NCBI RefSeq assembly: GCF_000520995.1
Contig: NZ_JACA01000003.1
Span: 310,001-374,000, forward strand
DNA: 64,000 nt
Reading direction: 5' to 3'
Source: Aquimarina macrocephali JAMB N27
GTDB taxonomy: Bacteria > Bacteroidota > Bacteroidia > Flavobacteriales > Flavobacteriaceae
Shown: in pieces, positions 16,929 to 27,800 of the stretch
How positions within the stretch are numbered: position 1 is the first letter of the stretch
Layout: each line of letters starts with the position of its first letter
Position numbers and translations under genes: made by a program
The notes under the pieces: model-generated
What the model saw: only the letters and a program-made list of their open reading frames with translations
The model's database searches: none
What the model was told of the DNA's origin: nothing

Positions 16929-18290
16929 TTATTTTATATGGCTAATAACATCATACTTTGTTATGATGTGGTGTTTTCCGTTTTCTAACTCTACCAAAAC
17001 AGCAGAACTTCCGTTTTTAATAAGCTTGGATATCTCATCAAGTGAAGTTTTAGCACTTACAATCGGAAAAGAATCTTTCATAACATCTTTGATCGGTGTA
17101 CTACCTGTATTTTTATCATCCAAAAAAGCAGTAAAAAGAGCACTTTCGTCTACAGAACCAACAAATCCGTCACTATCAACTACTGGTATTTGCGAAATTT
17201 TAAATTTACGCATACGCTCGATAGCATGTGATACCAGTTCTTCTGTTTTAACAGTAACCAAAGGTTTTTCTATATGATTTTTTACTAAATCATCGGCTGT
17301 ATATACTTCCTCATCTAGAAAACCTCTTTCTCGCATCCAATCATCATTAAACATTTTCCCTACATATCTACTACCATGATCGTGAAATAAGACAACAGCA
17401 ACATCATCTTTGGTAAAATGCTTTTTTAATTGAAGTAATCCTTTTATAGCTGCTCCTGCACTATTACCCAAAAACATTCCTTCTTCTTTTGCAAGTCTTT
17501 GAGTATATACCGCAGCATCTTTATCTGTTACTTTGGTAAACCCATCGATAACTGAAAAATCTACATTTTTTGGTAAAATGTCTTCTCCAATACCTTCTGT
17601 GATATAAGAATAAATTTCGTTTTCATCAAAAATCCCGGTTTCATGATATTTTTTAAAAACAGAACCATAGGTATCTATTCCCCAGATTTTAATGTTTGGA
17701 TTTTTTTCTTTTAGATATTTCCCAACACCAGATATAGTACCTCCAGTACCTACTCCAACAATAAAATGTGTTATTTTACCATCAGTTTGTTTCCAAATTT
17801 CAGGACCTGTACTTTCATAGTGTGCTTGCGCATTTGAAGGGTTATCATACTGGTTAACATACCATGAATTTGGAGTTTCTTCTGCCAATCTCTTAGAAAC
17901 CGAATAATATGATCTTGGATCATCTGGTTCTACATTAGTTGGACAAACCATTACCTTTGCTCCTACTGCTCTAAGGATATCCATTTTTTCCTTAGACTGC
18001 TTATCTGCCATTACACAAATCAGTTTATACCCTTTAATGATAGCTACTAAAGCTAGCCCCATTCCAGTGTTTCCAGATGTACCTTCTATAATGGTCCCAC
18101 CTGGCTGTAATCGACCATCTGCTTCTGCATCTTCTATCATTTTTAAAGCCATTCGATCCTTCACAGAATTCCCAGGGTTAAAAGTTTCATATTTAGCCAA
18201 CACTAAAGCATCTACATCTTTCACCAGTGTATTCAATTGGACTAATGGTGTATTACCAATAGTCTCTAGTATGTTTTTTGCGTATTCCAC
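16929..18290 (-). CDS. Cystathionine beta-synthase / cysteine synthase with CBS pair
   Basis: A 453-residue PLP enzyme. The beta-family core has NPGNSVKDRMALKMI with the PLP lysine, GTSGNTGMGLAL, and the phosphate-binding GVGTGGTISGVG. Residues about 340-453 form a tandem CBS domain (KISQIPVVDSDGFVGSVDES, then HHIITKYDV). This layout matches bacterial cystathionine beta-synthases, which join serine and homocysteine; an O-acetylserine-using activity cannot be excluded. It has its own promoter and terminator. Confidence 0.9.
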   Translation of the reverse strand: MEYAKNILETIGNTPLVQLNTLVKDVDALVLAKYETFNPGNSVKDRMALKMIEDAEADGRLQPGGTIIEGTSGNTGMGLALVAIIKGYKLICVMADKQSKEKMDILRAVGAKVMVCPTNVEPDDPRSYYSVSKRLAEETPNSWYVNQYDNPSNAQAHYESTGPEIWKQTDGKITHFIVGVGTGGTISGVGKYLKEKNPNIKIWGIDTYGSVFKKYHETGIFDENEIYSYITEGIGEDILPKNVDFSVIDGFTKVTDKDAAVYTQRLAKEEGMFLGNSAGAAIKGLLQLKKHFTKDDVAVVLFHDHGSRYVGKMFNDDWMRERGFLDEEVYTADDLVKNHIEKPLVTVKTEELVSHAIERMRKFKISQIPVVDSDGFVGSVDESALFTAFLDDKNTGSTPIKDVMKDSFPIVSAKTSLDEISKLIKNGSSAVLVELENGKHHIITKYDVISHIK

Positions 18291-18329
18291 TCGATATAAT
18301 TTACAACCCCATTGGGTATTTTAACATGG

Positions 18330-18360
18330 CAAAGATACAACCTAGATTATCTATTGACAA
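18330..18360 (-). promoter_or_regulatory. Promoter of the PLP enzyme gene
   Basis: On the minus strand TTG (18358-18360) is followed after 20 bases by TATCTTTG (18330-18337), an exact TAnnTTTG match. The leader to the ATG at 18290 would be about 35 nt. Confidence 0.65.
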
Positions 18361-18381
18361 TTTTTAAGAAAGAATAACAAA

Positions 18382-19623
18382 TTATTGAAAACGGATTGAC
18401 TTTGTCGGTGATATCTTTGCAATAATATATGAAGGGATAAGTAGCATTAACAAACACAATAACATTGTTCCTAGATTAAGTAACACAATATATCCTATAT
18501 CAATATAAACCGGTGCCGTACTTACATAATACGTCTCTGGATTAAGCCCTACAACCCCATACTGCTCTTGTATAAGGAGTAAACCTATACCAATAAGGTT
18601 ACCCCAAAACAGTCCTATCAAAATCAAATATGCAGCATTATAAAGAAATACTTTTCTTATACTCCAATCACTAGTTCCTAAAGCTTTTAAGATCCCAATC
18701 ATAGGAGTTCTCTCGAGGATTAAAACCAACAAAGCAGTAATCATATTGATACCGGCAACCAAAATAATAATCCCAATAATCCCAATAATATTGAGGTCGA
18801 ATAGTTTTAACCATTCGAAGATTGTGGCATATTTTAATGAAATTGTCTGGCTATCCAAGGTAGAAGGAATATTTTCATAAATTTCCTGTCCTTTTTTATC
18901 TATTTGATCAAAATCATCAATAAAAACTTCAAAATTACCAACCTCATCTGGTTTCCATTTATTCATTTTTATCACATGTCTGATGTCCGCAAAAAGAAAA
19001 GTTTCATCAAACTCTAAAAATCCCGAATTATAAATCCCCACAATCTCAAAAGCTCTAATAAAAGTTTTTGAGTTTGAAACTGTGTTCTTTTTCAAAAAAT
19101 ATGTGATTACTTTATCTCCAATACTAAACCCTAAACGATTTGCAATATGTGAAGACAACAGAATTTCTTCATTAAGCTCCCCTGTAAAATCGGGTATTTT
19201 TCCTTCTACAAGATATTCTTTAAAAGAATCCCAACTATAATCTTTACCTACTCCTTTAACCACCACACCATCAAAATCCGATGTTGTGCGTATAAGTCCC
19301 ATTTTGGTTGCTACACCTTGCATATGAACAATTCCTTCAACTTCAGAAAACTCTGGATAGAAATTTTGATCAGAGGATATAGGTATAAGAGATTCTACAC
19401 TACTGTTATTATCAAAGCTGGAAATTAATACATGTCCATTAAATGCAGCAACTTTTTCTCTTATTTTGCGTTGTAGTCCTACACCAGTAGCAACCGTAAT
19501 TAGCATCATGACCATACCAATAGCAATAGCAAAAATTGCAATTTTTATAATTGGAGTCGAAATACTACTTTTATGTTCCTTACCTTTGATGAGGCGTTTG
19601 GCAATAAAATACTCGAAATTCAA
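18382..19623 (-). CDS. ABC transporter permease, LolC/LolE-like (FtsX family)
   Basis: A 413-residue membrane protein. It has the family layout: an N-terminal helix (about 25-48), a large periplasmic domain beginning NGHVLISSF, and three C-terminal helices with ERTPMIGILKALGTSDWSIR, the FtsX signature. LolCE proteins release lipoproteins from the inner membrane to LolA. No ATPase (LolD) gene is adjacent. Its ATG lies 8 bp from the divergent NamZ-type gene. Confidence 0.85.
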   Translation of the reverse strand: MNFEYFIAKRLIKGKEHKSSISTPIIKIAIFAIAIGMVMMLITVATGVGLQRKIREKVAAFNGHVLISSFDNNSSVESLIPISSDQNFYPEFSEVEGIVHMQGVATKMGLIRTTSDFDGVVVKGVGKDYSWDSFKEYLVEGKIPDFTGELNEEILLSSHIANRLGFSIGDKVITYFLKKNTVSNSKTFIRAFEIVGIYNSGFLEFDETFLFADIRHVIKMNKWKPDEVGNFEVFIDDFDQIDKKGQEIYENIPSTLDSQTISLKYATIFEWLKLFDLNIIGIIGIIILVAGINMITALLVLILERTPMIGILKALGTSDWSIRKVFLYNAAYLILIGLFWGNLIGIGLLLIQEQYGVVGLNPETYYVSTAPVYIDIGYIVLLNLGTMLLCLLMLLIPSYIIAKISPTKSIRFQ

Positions 19624-19631
19624 GCTTAACT

Positions 19632-20912
19632 ATGGTTTTTGTTAGAAATGCATTCAAAAATACATTTTTATTCCTTTTCATAATTTTTATTTCTTGTGTA
19701 AGTGGAATAAAAACAACTTCGCCCCCTTCTTCTCTAAAAATTGAAAACTCGATATCTGCGGCATATATTGCTCAAGATACTACAAAAATTCAAGAATCTA
19801 TAGTAGTTGGGGCCAATCTTACGGATGATTATATTCCGATTTTAGAAAATAAAAAAGTAGCTATCGTAGGAAATCAAACTTCTGTTATTTTTAAAGATAG
19901 TACTACTAGTCAAAATTATGTACATCTTGTTGATTCTTTATTGTCTAGAAATATTAAAATTCAGAAAGTTTTTGCTCCAGAGCATGGTTTTAGAGGTAAG
20001 GCAGATGCAGGAGAATTAGTAGCTGATAGTAAGGATATTAAAACCGGGCTTCCTATTTTTTCTCTACACGGAAAAAACAAAAAACCGTCTAAAGAAGCTT
20101 TATCCAATATCGATATCGTTGTTTTTGACATCCAGGATGTAGGAGTTCGCTTTTACACCTATATTTCGACATTACATTATGTAATGCAAGCATGTGCAGA
20201 AAATAACATTCCAATTTTAATACTAGATCGCCCTAACCCAAATGCACATTACATTGATGGGCCTACCTTAGAACCTGAACATTCAAGTTTTTTAGGGGTA
20301 CATCCAATACCATTAGTTCATGGTATGACTATTGGTGAATATGCTAAAATGGTAAATGGCGAAGGTTGGTTGGGAAAAGATTTAACCTGTGAGATCAATA
20401 TTATTCCTGTTAAAAACTACACTCATACTACTTCATATAGTTTACCAATACGACCTTCACCCAATTTACCTAATGATAAAGCTATCAATTTATATCCTAG
20501 TCTTGGTTTTTTTGAAGGCACAACCTTAAATGCAGGTCGTGGTACCGAAACACAGTTTCAAATTTTTGGTTCTCCCGACTTGGTTATAGAAAAATATGAT
20601 TATGCCTATATTCCCAGGCCAAATTTTGGTTCTAAATACCCAAAACATAGAGGAGAAGTATGTTATGGAAAAGATTTAAGAAAAAATGAATCGTTAGATT
20701 CTATAAACTTAGAATGGTTAATTAATGCTTATAAGCATACCAAAATCAAAGAAAAGTTTTTTAACACCAAATCATTCACTATTCACGCAGGGACAAAAAA
20801 ATTACAACAACAAATTGAACAAGGTCTTTCTTTTCGAGAAATTAAAAGCACATGGATAGAAGATCTTGAAAAATTTAAGGTTAAAAGGGCGCAGTATCTC
20901 ATCTATCAATAG
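19632..20912 (+). CDS. DUF1343 / exo-beta-N-acetylmuramidase NamZ-type lipoprotein
   Basis: A 426-residue protein with a lipoprotein signal (FIISFC-like stretch IIFISC near residue 22). The DUF1343 core is clear: FAPEHGFRGKADAGE, LPIFSLHGKNKKPS, IVFDIQDVGVRFYTYISTL, ILDRPNPN, RPSPNLPN and GRGTETQFQIFGSP. Members of this family (NamZ, GH171) remove terminal MurNAc from peptidoglycan fragments. It is divergent from the LolE-like gene with 8 bp between start codons, so each promoter must lie inside the other gene. Confidence 0.9.
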   Translation: MVFVRNAFKNTFLFLFIIFISCVSGIKTTSPPSSLKIENSISAAYIAQDTTKIQESIVVGANLTDDYIPILENKKVAIVGNQTSVIFKDSTTSQNYVHLVDSLLSRNIKIQKVFAPEHGFRGKADAGELVADSKDIKTGLPIFSLHGKNKKPSKEALSNIDIVVFDIQDVGVRFYTYISTLHYVMQACAENNIPILILDRPNPNAHYIDGPTLEPEHSSFLGVHPIPLVHGMTIGEYAKMVNGEGWLGKDLTCEINIIPVKNYTHTTSYSLPIRPSPNLPNDKAINLYPSLGFFEGTTLNAGRGTETQFQIFGSPDLVIEKYDYAYIPRPNFGSKYPKHRGEVCYGKDLRKNESLDSINLEWLINAYKHTKIKEKFFNTKSFTIHAGTKKLQQQIEQGLSFREIKSTWIEDLEKFKVKRAQYLIYQ

Positions 20913-20932
20913 CATTATTTAACTCTAAAAAA

Positions 20933-20978
20933 CCCCTATTTTCAGGGATGTCAGTATACAGAAGAATTGATACATTTG
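20933..20978 (+). promoter_or_regulatory. CCCCTATTTTCAGGGATG element and -7 box before the kinase gene
   Basis: CCCCTATTTTCAGGGATG (20933-20950), with CCCT/AGGG arms, lies 20 bp upstream of TACATTTG (20971-20978), an exact TAnnTTTG box. The box ends three bases before the kinase ATG, so transcription would begin at or next to the start codon. A close relative of the element lies upstream of the T9SS substrate gene (30443-30460). Confidence 0.6.
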
Positions 20979-20981
20979 TAT

Positions 20982-23132
20982 ATGTTAAAATTTTTACATC
21001 TATCAATTGTGTATGGTATATTCATCCTGCCTTTTATCCTGGGAGCACAGGTAGATAAGAGTAGTATTCCATTTATTCCCGGAAAAGAAAGAAGTATAAT
21101 TAAGGAAATTCAGCTTTTAATCAATACTCATGGCAAAGAAGAAGAGGCCTATAAAAAAGTTCACCATCAACTCAAGACAAAAGCATTAAAAAGTGGACAA
21201 TTTAAGGCTGATTTAAACCTGATCCTAACCTCTTATTTTAAAAAGAAAGCTTTAATTGATTCATCTTTCTATTATGCAAAAAGGGTATTGACAATTAAGC
21301 ATTTCAAAAATGACACTATAAAAAACGAGATTTATGGCCTAACCTACAACATGTTAGGGATACTAAATTCTAAAATAGGCCTTGAAGAAAAATCCAAAAA
21401 ATGGCATTTAAAAGGAATTAACATTTCGCAAAAATACAATGACAGACGTATCTATTATATTAATTCTTTTGGTCTAGCAAATGCTTATCTATCAACAAAA
21501 GAGTATGATAACTCACTAAATCTTTATAAACAATGCCTAGAATATACAGAAGTTCCTGAAATGGTCTATGGAAGCTATGTCAATATGGCTAATATATATG
21601 GTTATTTGGAGAATTATGAAGCAACTATTCTATATCTAACAAAGGCACGTGAGATCTGTAAAAAATCCCAAAGTTATCGTTGTATTGGCATTATTTCAAA
21701 CAATATAGGAATTACTTATAGAAAACAAGGTAACATGGAGCAGGCCTTGATAATGTTTGATGAGGCATTAGAAATTGCAATCACCCATCAATATCCTGAA
21801 ATAGAAATCACTGGATATCTAGAAAAAGGTCTTGTACTAAACCATCTAAAAAAACATGAAGAAGCTGAGAAGATTATTCTTTTAGCTTTAAACAAGTCAA
21901 AAAAACTTGGATTTTTAAACAAACAAAAAAGCATTTTTTTTAGACTAAAAGAGATATCAATTTCTCAAAATAATTATAAGAAAGCACTTTCTTATGCCGA
22001 AAAATTCTATGAGCTTACAGATTCTATTTATTTTTTAGAGAATGATAAAGAAATTAATGAATTAGAAGTAAGATATCAAACCCTTCAAAAAGAAAAAGAA
22101 ATAAAAGTCCTGCAGGTCGAAAATGCAAATCGAGAATTAGATTTAAGGAATCAAGAAGAAGCTCTCAAAAATCTTAGATTACAACAAGAGATTGAAAAAA
22201 GAGAAACTCAGAACAAGATTTTATCATTTCAGAATGCTTCAGAAAAAAAACTTAATGAGATTACATTACTAAAAAAAGATCAGGAGATTCAAGAATCTAA
22301 ATTAGCCAGACAAAAAAGTATTAAAAATAGTATCTTGTACTCTTTTTTGATTCTTCTTATCCCAGTTATTGGTTTATTGTTTACATACTATCAAAAACTT
22401 CAGACTCAGAGTGAATTAAATAAAAAGCAAGAAGAAATAAGTGAGCAAAAAATTTCTTCTTTAATTAAAGATCAAGAGTTAAAACTAATTAAAGCGTCTA
22501 TTAAAGGTCAGGATAAAGAGAGAAAACGTATTGCACTAGAGCTACACGATAGCATTGGTGGTAATCTTGCTGCTATAAAATTACAACTAAATAATACTGT
22601 GTTTTATGGAAATAAAAAAACAATAACTACAATTAACAACCAATTAGATGACACTTATGAACAGGTACGTAATTTATCGCATAACTTAACACCTAAAAAA
22701 TTTAGTGAAAATAACTTTTGTGATGTACTTGAAGAGTATTTTAATAATATTGGCGGTACGACTAGTCTAAACACTTCTTTTGTAGCATACCCAAGAACAG
22801 AAATTGATGTTCTAGATGAAACTTTACAAATCGAAATTTTTAAAATTATTCAGGAACTTATTACCAACACTATTAAACATGCCAAAGCTACTTCTATAGA
22901 ACTTCAATTAAATCTGGTAGAAAATATAATAAATGTACTATTCGAAGATAATGGCATTGGTTTTAACGCAAAAAACAAGGCTACCGGACTTGGGTTTGAG
23001 AATATAAAAAATCGATTAAAAAAAGTATCTGGTACTTTTCATATCGATTCCAGAATTAGTCGTGGTACCATTATAGATATAGAAGTTCCGGCATTAACAT
23101 CAATTAAAGATAAAGTGAGCTACAATCACTAA
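20982..23132 (+). CDS. TPR-containing sensor histidine kinase (HisKA_3)
   Basis: A 716-residue kinase. It has a signal peptide (LSIVYGIFILPFILGAQ), TPR repeats over about 60-330 that probably face the periplasm, a coiled coil (about 340-435), one membrane helix (about 443-465) and a NarX/DesK-type kinase: KERKRIALELHDSIGGNLAA with the phospho-His, N box ELITNTIKHAKA, and G box EDNGIGF. A TTG five codons upstream opens the frame, but the ATG at 20982 leads into the signal peptide. The response regulator gene follows after 87 bp. Confidence 0.9.
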   Translation: MLKFLHLSIVYGIFILPFILGAQVDKSSIPFIPGKERSIIKEIQLLINTHGKEEEAYKKVHHQLKTKALKSGQFKADLNLILTSYFKKKALIDSSFYYAKRVLTIKHFKNDTIKNEIYGLTYNMLGILNSKIGLEEKSKKWHLKGINISQKYNDRRIYYINSFGLANAYLSTKEYDNSLNLYKQCLEYTEVPEMVYGSYVNMANIYGYLENYEATILYLTKAREICKKSQSYRCIGIISNNIGITYRKQGNMEQALIMFDEALEIAITHQYPEIEITGYLEKGLVLNHLKKHEEAEKIILLALNKSKKLGFLNKQKSIFFRLKEISISQNNYKKALSYAEKFYELTDSIYFLENDKEINELEVRYQTLQKEKEIKVLQVENANRELDLRNQEEALKNLRLQQEIEKRETQNKILSFQNASEKKLNEITLLKKDQEIQESKLARQKSIKNSILYSFLILLIPVIGLLFTYYQKLQTQSELNKKQEEISEQKISSLIKDQELKLIKASIKGQDKERKRIALELHDSIGGNLAAIKLQLNNTVFYGNKKTITTINNQLDDTYEQVRNLSHNLTPKKFSENNFCDVLEEYFNNIGGTTSLNTSFVAYPRTEIDVLDETLQIEIFKIIQELITNTIKHAKATSIELQLNLVENIINVLFEDNGIGFNAKNKATGLGFENIKNRLKKVSGTFHIDSRISRGTIIDIEVPALTSIKDKVSYNH

Positions 23133-23135
23133 ATC

Positions 23136-23166
23136 AATCCTAGTTTACCTGATGATAAACAGGATT
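23136..23166 (+). other. Hairpin between kinase and response regulator genes
   Basis: AATCCT-a-GTTTA pairs with TAAAC-AGGATT around an eight-base loop, just after the kinase stop codon. No T-run follows. It might stabilise the upstream mRNA or tune expression of the downstream gene. Confidence 0.35.
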
Positions 23167-23219
23167 AGAATTATGCATAGCAAATTTTATCTAAACCTAA
23201 TTACAAAAATAATAAACCA

Positions 23220-23864
23220 ATGAAATATAATTTAATCATAGCAGATGACCATAAAATGTTTTTGGATGGTTTACTAAGCATTCTTAACTCAGAAAAAGAA
23301 TATAATATTTTATTAACTGCCAAAGACGGTAAACATATTGCTAAATACCTGGAAATTAATCCCGATGAAAAAATAGATCTTATCATCACAGATATTTCTA
23401 TGCCAGAGTTAGATGGTATTTCTCTAAATAAGATTATAAAAGAAAGAAAGAAAAGTATACGGACTTTGGTAGTTAGTATGCATAATGATGCTGACATGAT
23501 TGATAATCTTATTGAGCATGATGTAGATGGGTATGTACCCAAAAATGCTGAAAAAGAAGAGCTTTTAAAAGCTATAAAGACTATACTTAAGGGAGAGAAA
23601 TACTTTTCAAAAGAAATAAAAGATATTTATTTAGAAAATAAATTTGCCAAAAAGAAGAAGGAAGATATCAAACTTACTCAAAGAGAGATTGATGTTATTA
23701 CACTTATTGCGCAAGAGTTCACGACACAAGAGATCGCCGATCAATTGTTTTTGAGTAAACATACCATCGAAAGTTATAGAAAAAATCTAATTGCTAAACT
23801 TAATGTTAGAAATCTGGCTGGATTGACTAAGTATGCTTTAAAAATGAAGTATATAAAATCTTAA
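23220..23864 (+). CDS. LuxR/NarL-family response regulator
   Basis: A 214-residue regulator. The receiver has ADDHKMFLDG, the phospho-acceptor Asp in IITDISMPELDG and Lys in YVPKNAEKEE. The C-terminal LuxR helix-turn-helix is LTQREIDVITLIAQEFTTQE followed by LFLSKHTIESYRKNLIAKLN. It is the evident partner of the TPR kinase upstream. The next genes, convergent, encode a T9SS substrate and PorP/SprF protein, which share an upstream motif with the kinase gene and are plausible targets. Confidence 0.93.
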   Translation: MKYNLIIADDHKMFLDGLLSILNSEKEYNILLTAKDGKHIAKYLEINPDEKIDLIITDISMPELDGISLNKIIKERKKSIRTLVVSMHNDADMIDNLIEHDVDGYVPKNAEKEELLKAIKTILKGEKYFSKEIKDIYLENKFAKKKKEDIKLTQREIDVITLIAQEFTTQEIADQLFLSKHTIESYRKNLIAKLNVRNLAGLTKYALKMKYIKS

Positions 23865-23915
23865 TAAAACATAATGATAGACTAATTAATTCGCTATTGA
23901 ATCTTAGTCTGATTA

Positions 23916-24842
23916 TTATCCTTTATTATTAAATCCATCTCCTAGGCGGTAACTTAGTATAATTCCATGTGTATTATTAATAGGAGTATCTCTTAGTGTT
24001 TGATTGTAATTATATAATAATCGTAAGTGGTTAGAAATATAAAACCCTGCAAGAAAATTCATCGAGGAACTCGTTCTGTATCCAGCACCAATTTCAATTT
24101 TATTTTTGTAGTTCACTGTCGTATTAATATCTACCTGAATTGGTGCTCCAGAAACATATTTAGCCAAAACGCTGGGCGTTATTAATACTTCTTTAAAGCG
24201 CGTTGCAAAAAAACGATATCCCGTATACGCATAATATGGATTCTCTAAATTAATATTGTCTTCAGAAGACAAAGAATCTCCTAATAAATTAGGTGCAGAA
24301 ACACCAATATAAATATGCTCTCTATTATACAAAACACCTACTCCCAAAGTAGGGATAACAGTATTGATATTATTTGCAAAATTAGGATCATTCTGAATAC
24401 CCAATTCTAATAAATTTTCATTATAAATCATTGCGCCTCCGGTAATTCCAAAAGATAATACGTTAGGGTTATAAGACCACCATCGTGCCTGGTTATAATT
24501 ATGGTCAAAAACTATTTTATAGGCATATGCCCCAAACAAGCTTGTAGTTGTAGTTACTCCTACCTGATCACTATAAACTCCTGCCCCTAATCCCATATTT
24601 TTAGAGCGTAATGGCGAATTCACTGTTAACCCAATATTTCTGGGGCTACCATCCAATTGATTTAAATATCCTCTATTTGTGAGGGTGATATCAGAATCGG
24701 GGTAAAAACCGGCATGTGCTGGATTAATTACTACTGTATTGTAATTATAATTTGCAAAGACCGGGGTTTGTTGCCCAAATATTGAGCATAAAAATCCTTT
24801 AGATAGTATTGCAACTATCAATAATATATATACTTTTTTCAT
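23916..24842 (-). CDS. PorP/SprF family type IX secretion membrane protein
   Basis: A 308-residue outer-membrane beta-barrel protein with a signal peptide (LLIVAILSKGFLCSIFGQ). The family start QQTPVFANYNYNTVVINPAH, then AGFYPDSDITLTNRGY, is clear, and the C-terminus ends GIILSYRLGDG. SprF-like proteins are needed for secretion or attachment of T9SS substrates with type B C-terminal domains. It starts 3 bp after the stop codon of the type B substrate gene, matching the usual gene pair. Confidence 0.93.
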   Translation of the reverse strand: MKKVYILLIVAILSKGFLCSIFGQQTPVFANYNYNTVVINPAHAGFYPDSDITLTNRGYLNQLDGSPRNIGLTVNSPLRSKNMGLGAGVYSDQVGVTTTTSLFGAYAYKIVFDHNYNQARWWSYNPNVLSFGITGGAMIYNENLLELGIQNDPNFANNINTVIPTLGVGVLYNREHIYIGVSAPNLLGDSLSSEDNINLENPYYAYTGYRFFATRFKEVLITPSVLAKYVSGAPIQVDINTTVNYKNKIEIGAGYRTSSSMNFLAGFYISNHLRLLYNYNQTLRDTPINNTHGIILSYRLGDGFNNKG

Positions 24843-24845
24843 AAA

Positions 24846-27800
24846 TTAACGCTTTAATACAAGGAAACCGGTTTGCTTTTTTAAGTTATGTGAGCCTTCT
24901 ATTTTGATAGTAAAGAAATATGTCCCCTCGGGTAATTTATCTCCTCCCAAACTTCTCTTTCGATTAGCAATTCCTCTAAAAACTCTTGAAGTATTATTAT
25001 ATCCATCAACTTCAAAAACTATATCTCCCCATCGATTATATATCGATACTTTATTGTCAGGATAATTTTCAATATTATAAATCTCCCAATATTCATTGAT
25101 TCCATCACCATCTGGTGAAAAACCATATCGTGTTTGATCTTCTTCTTGTGCTTCTACATAAACTGTGACTGTATCTTCTTCAATACATCCTAGATCACTA
25201 GTAAAAAGAACAGTATAGGTTGTCGTCTGATTTGGGTTTGCTACTGGATTAGCAATATTAGTATTAGTAAGACCAGTTGAAGGTGTCCAAACAAATGTTC
25301 CATTATCAGAAGTGGTAGCATTTAATTGTACTTCCTGCCCTTGTATAATTTCTTGATCCTCCCCTGCCTCTATAGTACATATTACAAGGTCGTCGTTATC
25401 TTCTATAACAACATCTTGCGCTGTAGTCGTTCCTAGGCTAATACCTGTAGATGGATTACTAATCGTTAGTGTAGCCGTCTCTGTACCTTCTACAAGAGCA
25501 TCATCAACAATAGTAAAAGTTACTGTACCTGTGGTCATCCCATCAGGAATAGTAACAGTCGTATTACTTAAGGTAAAATCTGAAGCTGTAATTCCTACTC
25601 CTGTGGTAGCAAGATCAATAGTTTGAGCACCTACTACAGCTATCGAAGAAGTAGCTGTAACCGTTATTATTGTCCCTGCTGCTTCTGTGCCTGCATTTGC
25701 CGAAACCGAAAGACTCACTGTAGGGATAGGTGCTGAATCATTATCCGTAATAACAACATCTTGCGCTGTAGTTGTTCCTAAGGTAATACCTGTAGATGGA
25801 TTACTAATTGTTAGTGTAGCCGTCTCTGTACCTTCTACAAGAGCATCATCAACAATAGTAAAAGTTACTATACCTGCGGTCATCCCATCAGGAATAGTAA
25901 CAGTCGTATTACTTAAGGTAAAATCTGAAGCTGTAATTCCTACTCCTGTGGCAGCAATATCAATAGTCTGAGCACCTACCACAGCTATCGAAGAAGTAGC
26001 CGTTACCGTTATTACTGTACCAGCAGCTTCTGTGCCTGCATTTGCCGAAACTGAAAGACTCACTGTAGAGATAGGTGCTGAATCATTATCCGTAATAACA
26101 ACATCTTGCGTTGTAGTTGTTCCTAAGGTAATACCTGTAGACGGATTGCTAATCGTTAACGTTGCCGTTTCTGTACCTTCTACAAGAGCATCATCAACAA
26201 TAGTAAAAGTCACTGTACCTGTGGTCATCCCATCAGGAATAGTAATAGTCGTATTACTTAAGGTAAAATCTGAAGCTGTAATTCCTACTCCTGTGGTAGC
26301 AAGATCAATAGTTTGAGCACCTACTACAGCTCCCGAAGAAGTAGCCGTTACCGTTATTACTGTACCAGCAGCTTCTGTGCCTGCATTTGCCGAAACTGAA
26401 AGGTTAACTGTAGAGGTAGGTATTGAATCATTATCTGTAATATCAATATCTTGCGTTGTAGTCGTTCCTAGGCTAATACCTGTAGATGGATTACTAATTG
26501 TTAGTGTAGCCGTCTCTGTACCTTCTACAAGAGCATCATCAACAATAGTAAAAGTTACTGTACCTGTGGTCATCCCATCAGGAATAGTAACAGTCGTATT
26601 ACTTAAGGTAAAATCTGAAGCTGTAATTCCTACTCCTGTGGTAGCAAGATCAATAGTTTGAGCACCTACTACAGCTCCCGAAGAAGTAGCCGTTACCGTT
26701 ATTACTGTACCAGCAGCTTCTGTGCCTGCATTTGCCGAAACTGAAAGGTTAACTGTAGGAGTAGAGATAGGAGTTCTTACTTCAAAACTACACTGAGTTT
26801 CTTTCCCACTATTATCGGTTACAGTTATGGTAACTGTTGTATCTGCTGTAAATAGAGTTCCTGCAACAGGGGCTTGAGTAATCTCTAGATTGGTATCACA
26901 ATCGTCGGTGGCTACAACATCACCAGTATAATCAGGTAACGGAGATCCTGAACTTAAGGTTTGATCACCTGGGCAAGTAGTGATCCGCGGAGCTTCTGTA
27001 TCCTTACTAAAGCCTCCAAAAATTATATGTGTATTTCCTATAACTTGATCAAAAACATCCGGTATTTCACCAACAATGACATCATCAAAACCATCACCAT
27101 TAAAATCTCCAATATTACTTACCGAAGCACCTATATGATGATCACTTATATCAAAATTATTTCCAATGTTCAATCCATTAAAGCCATCTAAATTGTCCAA
27201 AAACAGCGTATCCTCCCAATTTTCCTTTCCAAAGACAATATATGCATCACCTCCTCTACCCCAAGGGCCTCCTAGAATTAAATCATCTATCCCGTCATTA
27301 TTAAAATCACCAGCGGTACTTGAAGAATATCCTGCTTGTCCTATGAATTGCCTTCCATATATTATTGCTCCATTGGTACCATCAATAGTATTGAGGTCAA
27401 ATGCAGCAGGATACCCTGAAGGAGTGCCAAATATTGCATAAATAGCCCCATGAATGCTTCTTCCATCTACATCAAAACTTGCTTCTGGAGCTGTAACAAT
27501 AATATCTTTCATATTATCATTGTTGATATCTATTCCTCCTGTTACTGAAGCTCCCAAACGCCCTCCTGGGCCTACAGCATTTATAATAAACCCATTAGTT
27601 CCATCTAAAGTAGAGATATCTACCTCTGAAGAAGCGGTTACTCCTGGGCTAAATACAACATACACCTGACCTTCTCTACGAATTCCATTCGGTTCAGCAT
27701 AAGGAGCTCCTATAATAATATCGTCAAAATTATCTCCATTTAGATCACCAGCACCAGATATATTTATACCAAATTGATCTATAGTATTTTCTTCATTCAT

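Noticed and set aside
20967..20981. TTG start for the histidine kinase
   Set aside because: The ATG at 20982 leads straight into the signal peptide, and the upstream codons overlap the -7 box.
25687..26661. Three plus-strand open frames of 94 codons, nearly identical and 345 bp apart
   Set aside because: They are antisense to the Calx-beta repeats and exist only because the repeated unit lacks stops in that frame.
25393..26770. CRISPR array
   Set aside because: Repeats are 345 bp, contiguous and in a reading frame, with no short repeat-spacer pattern.
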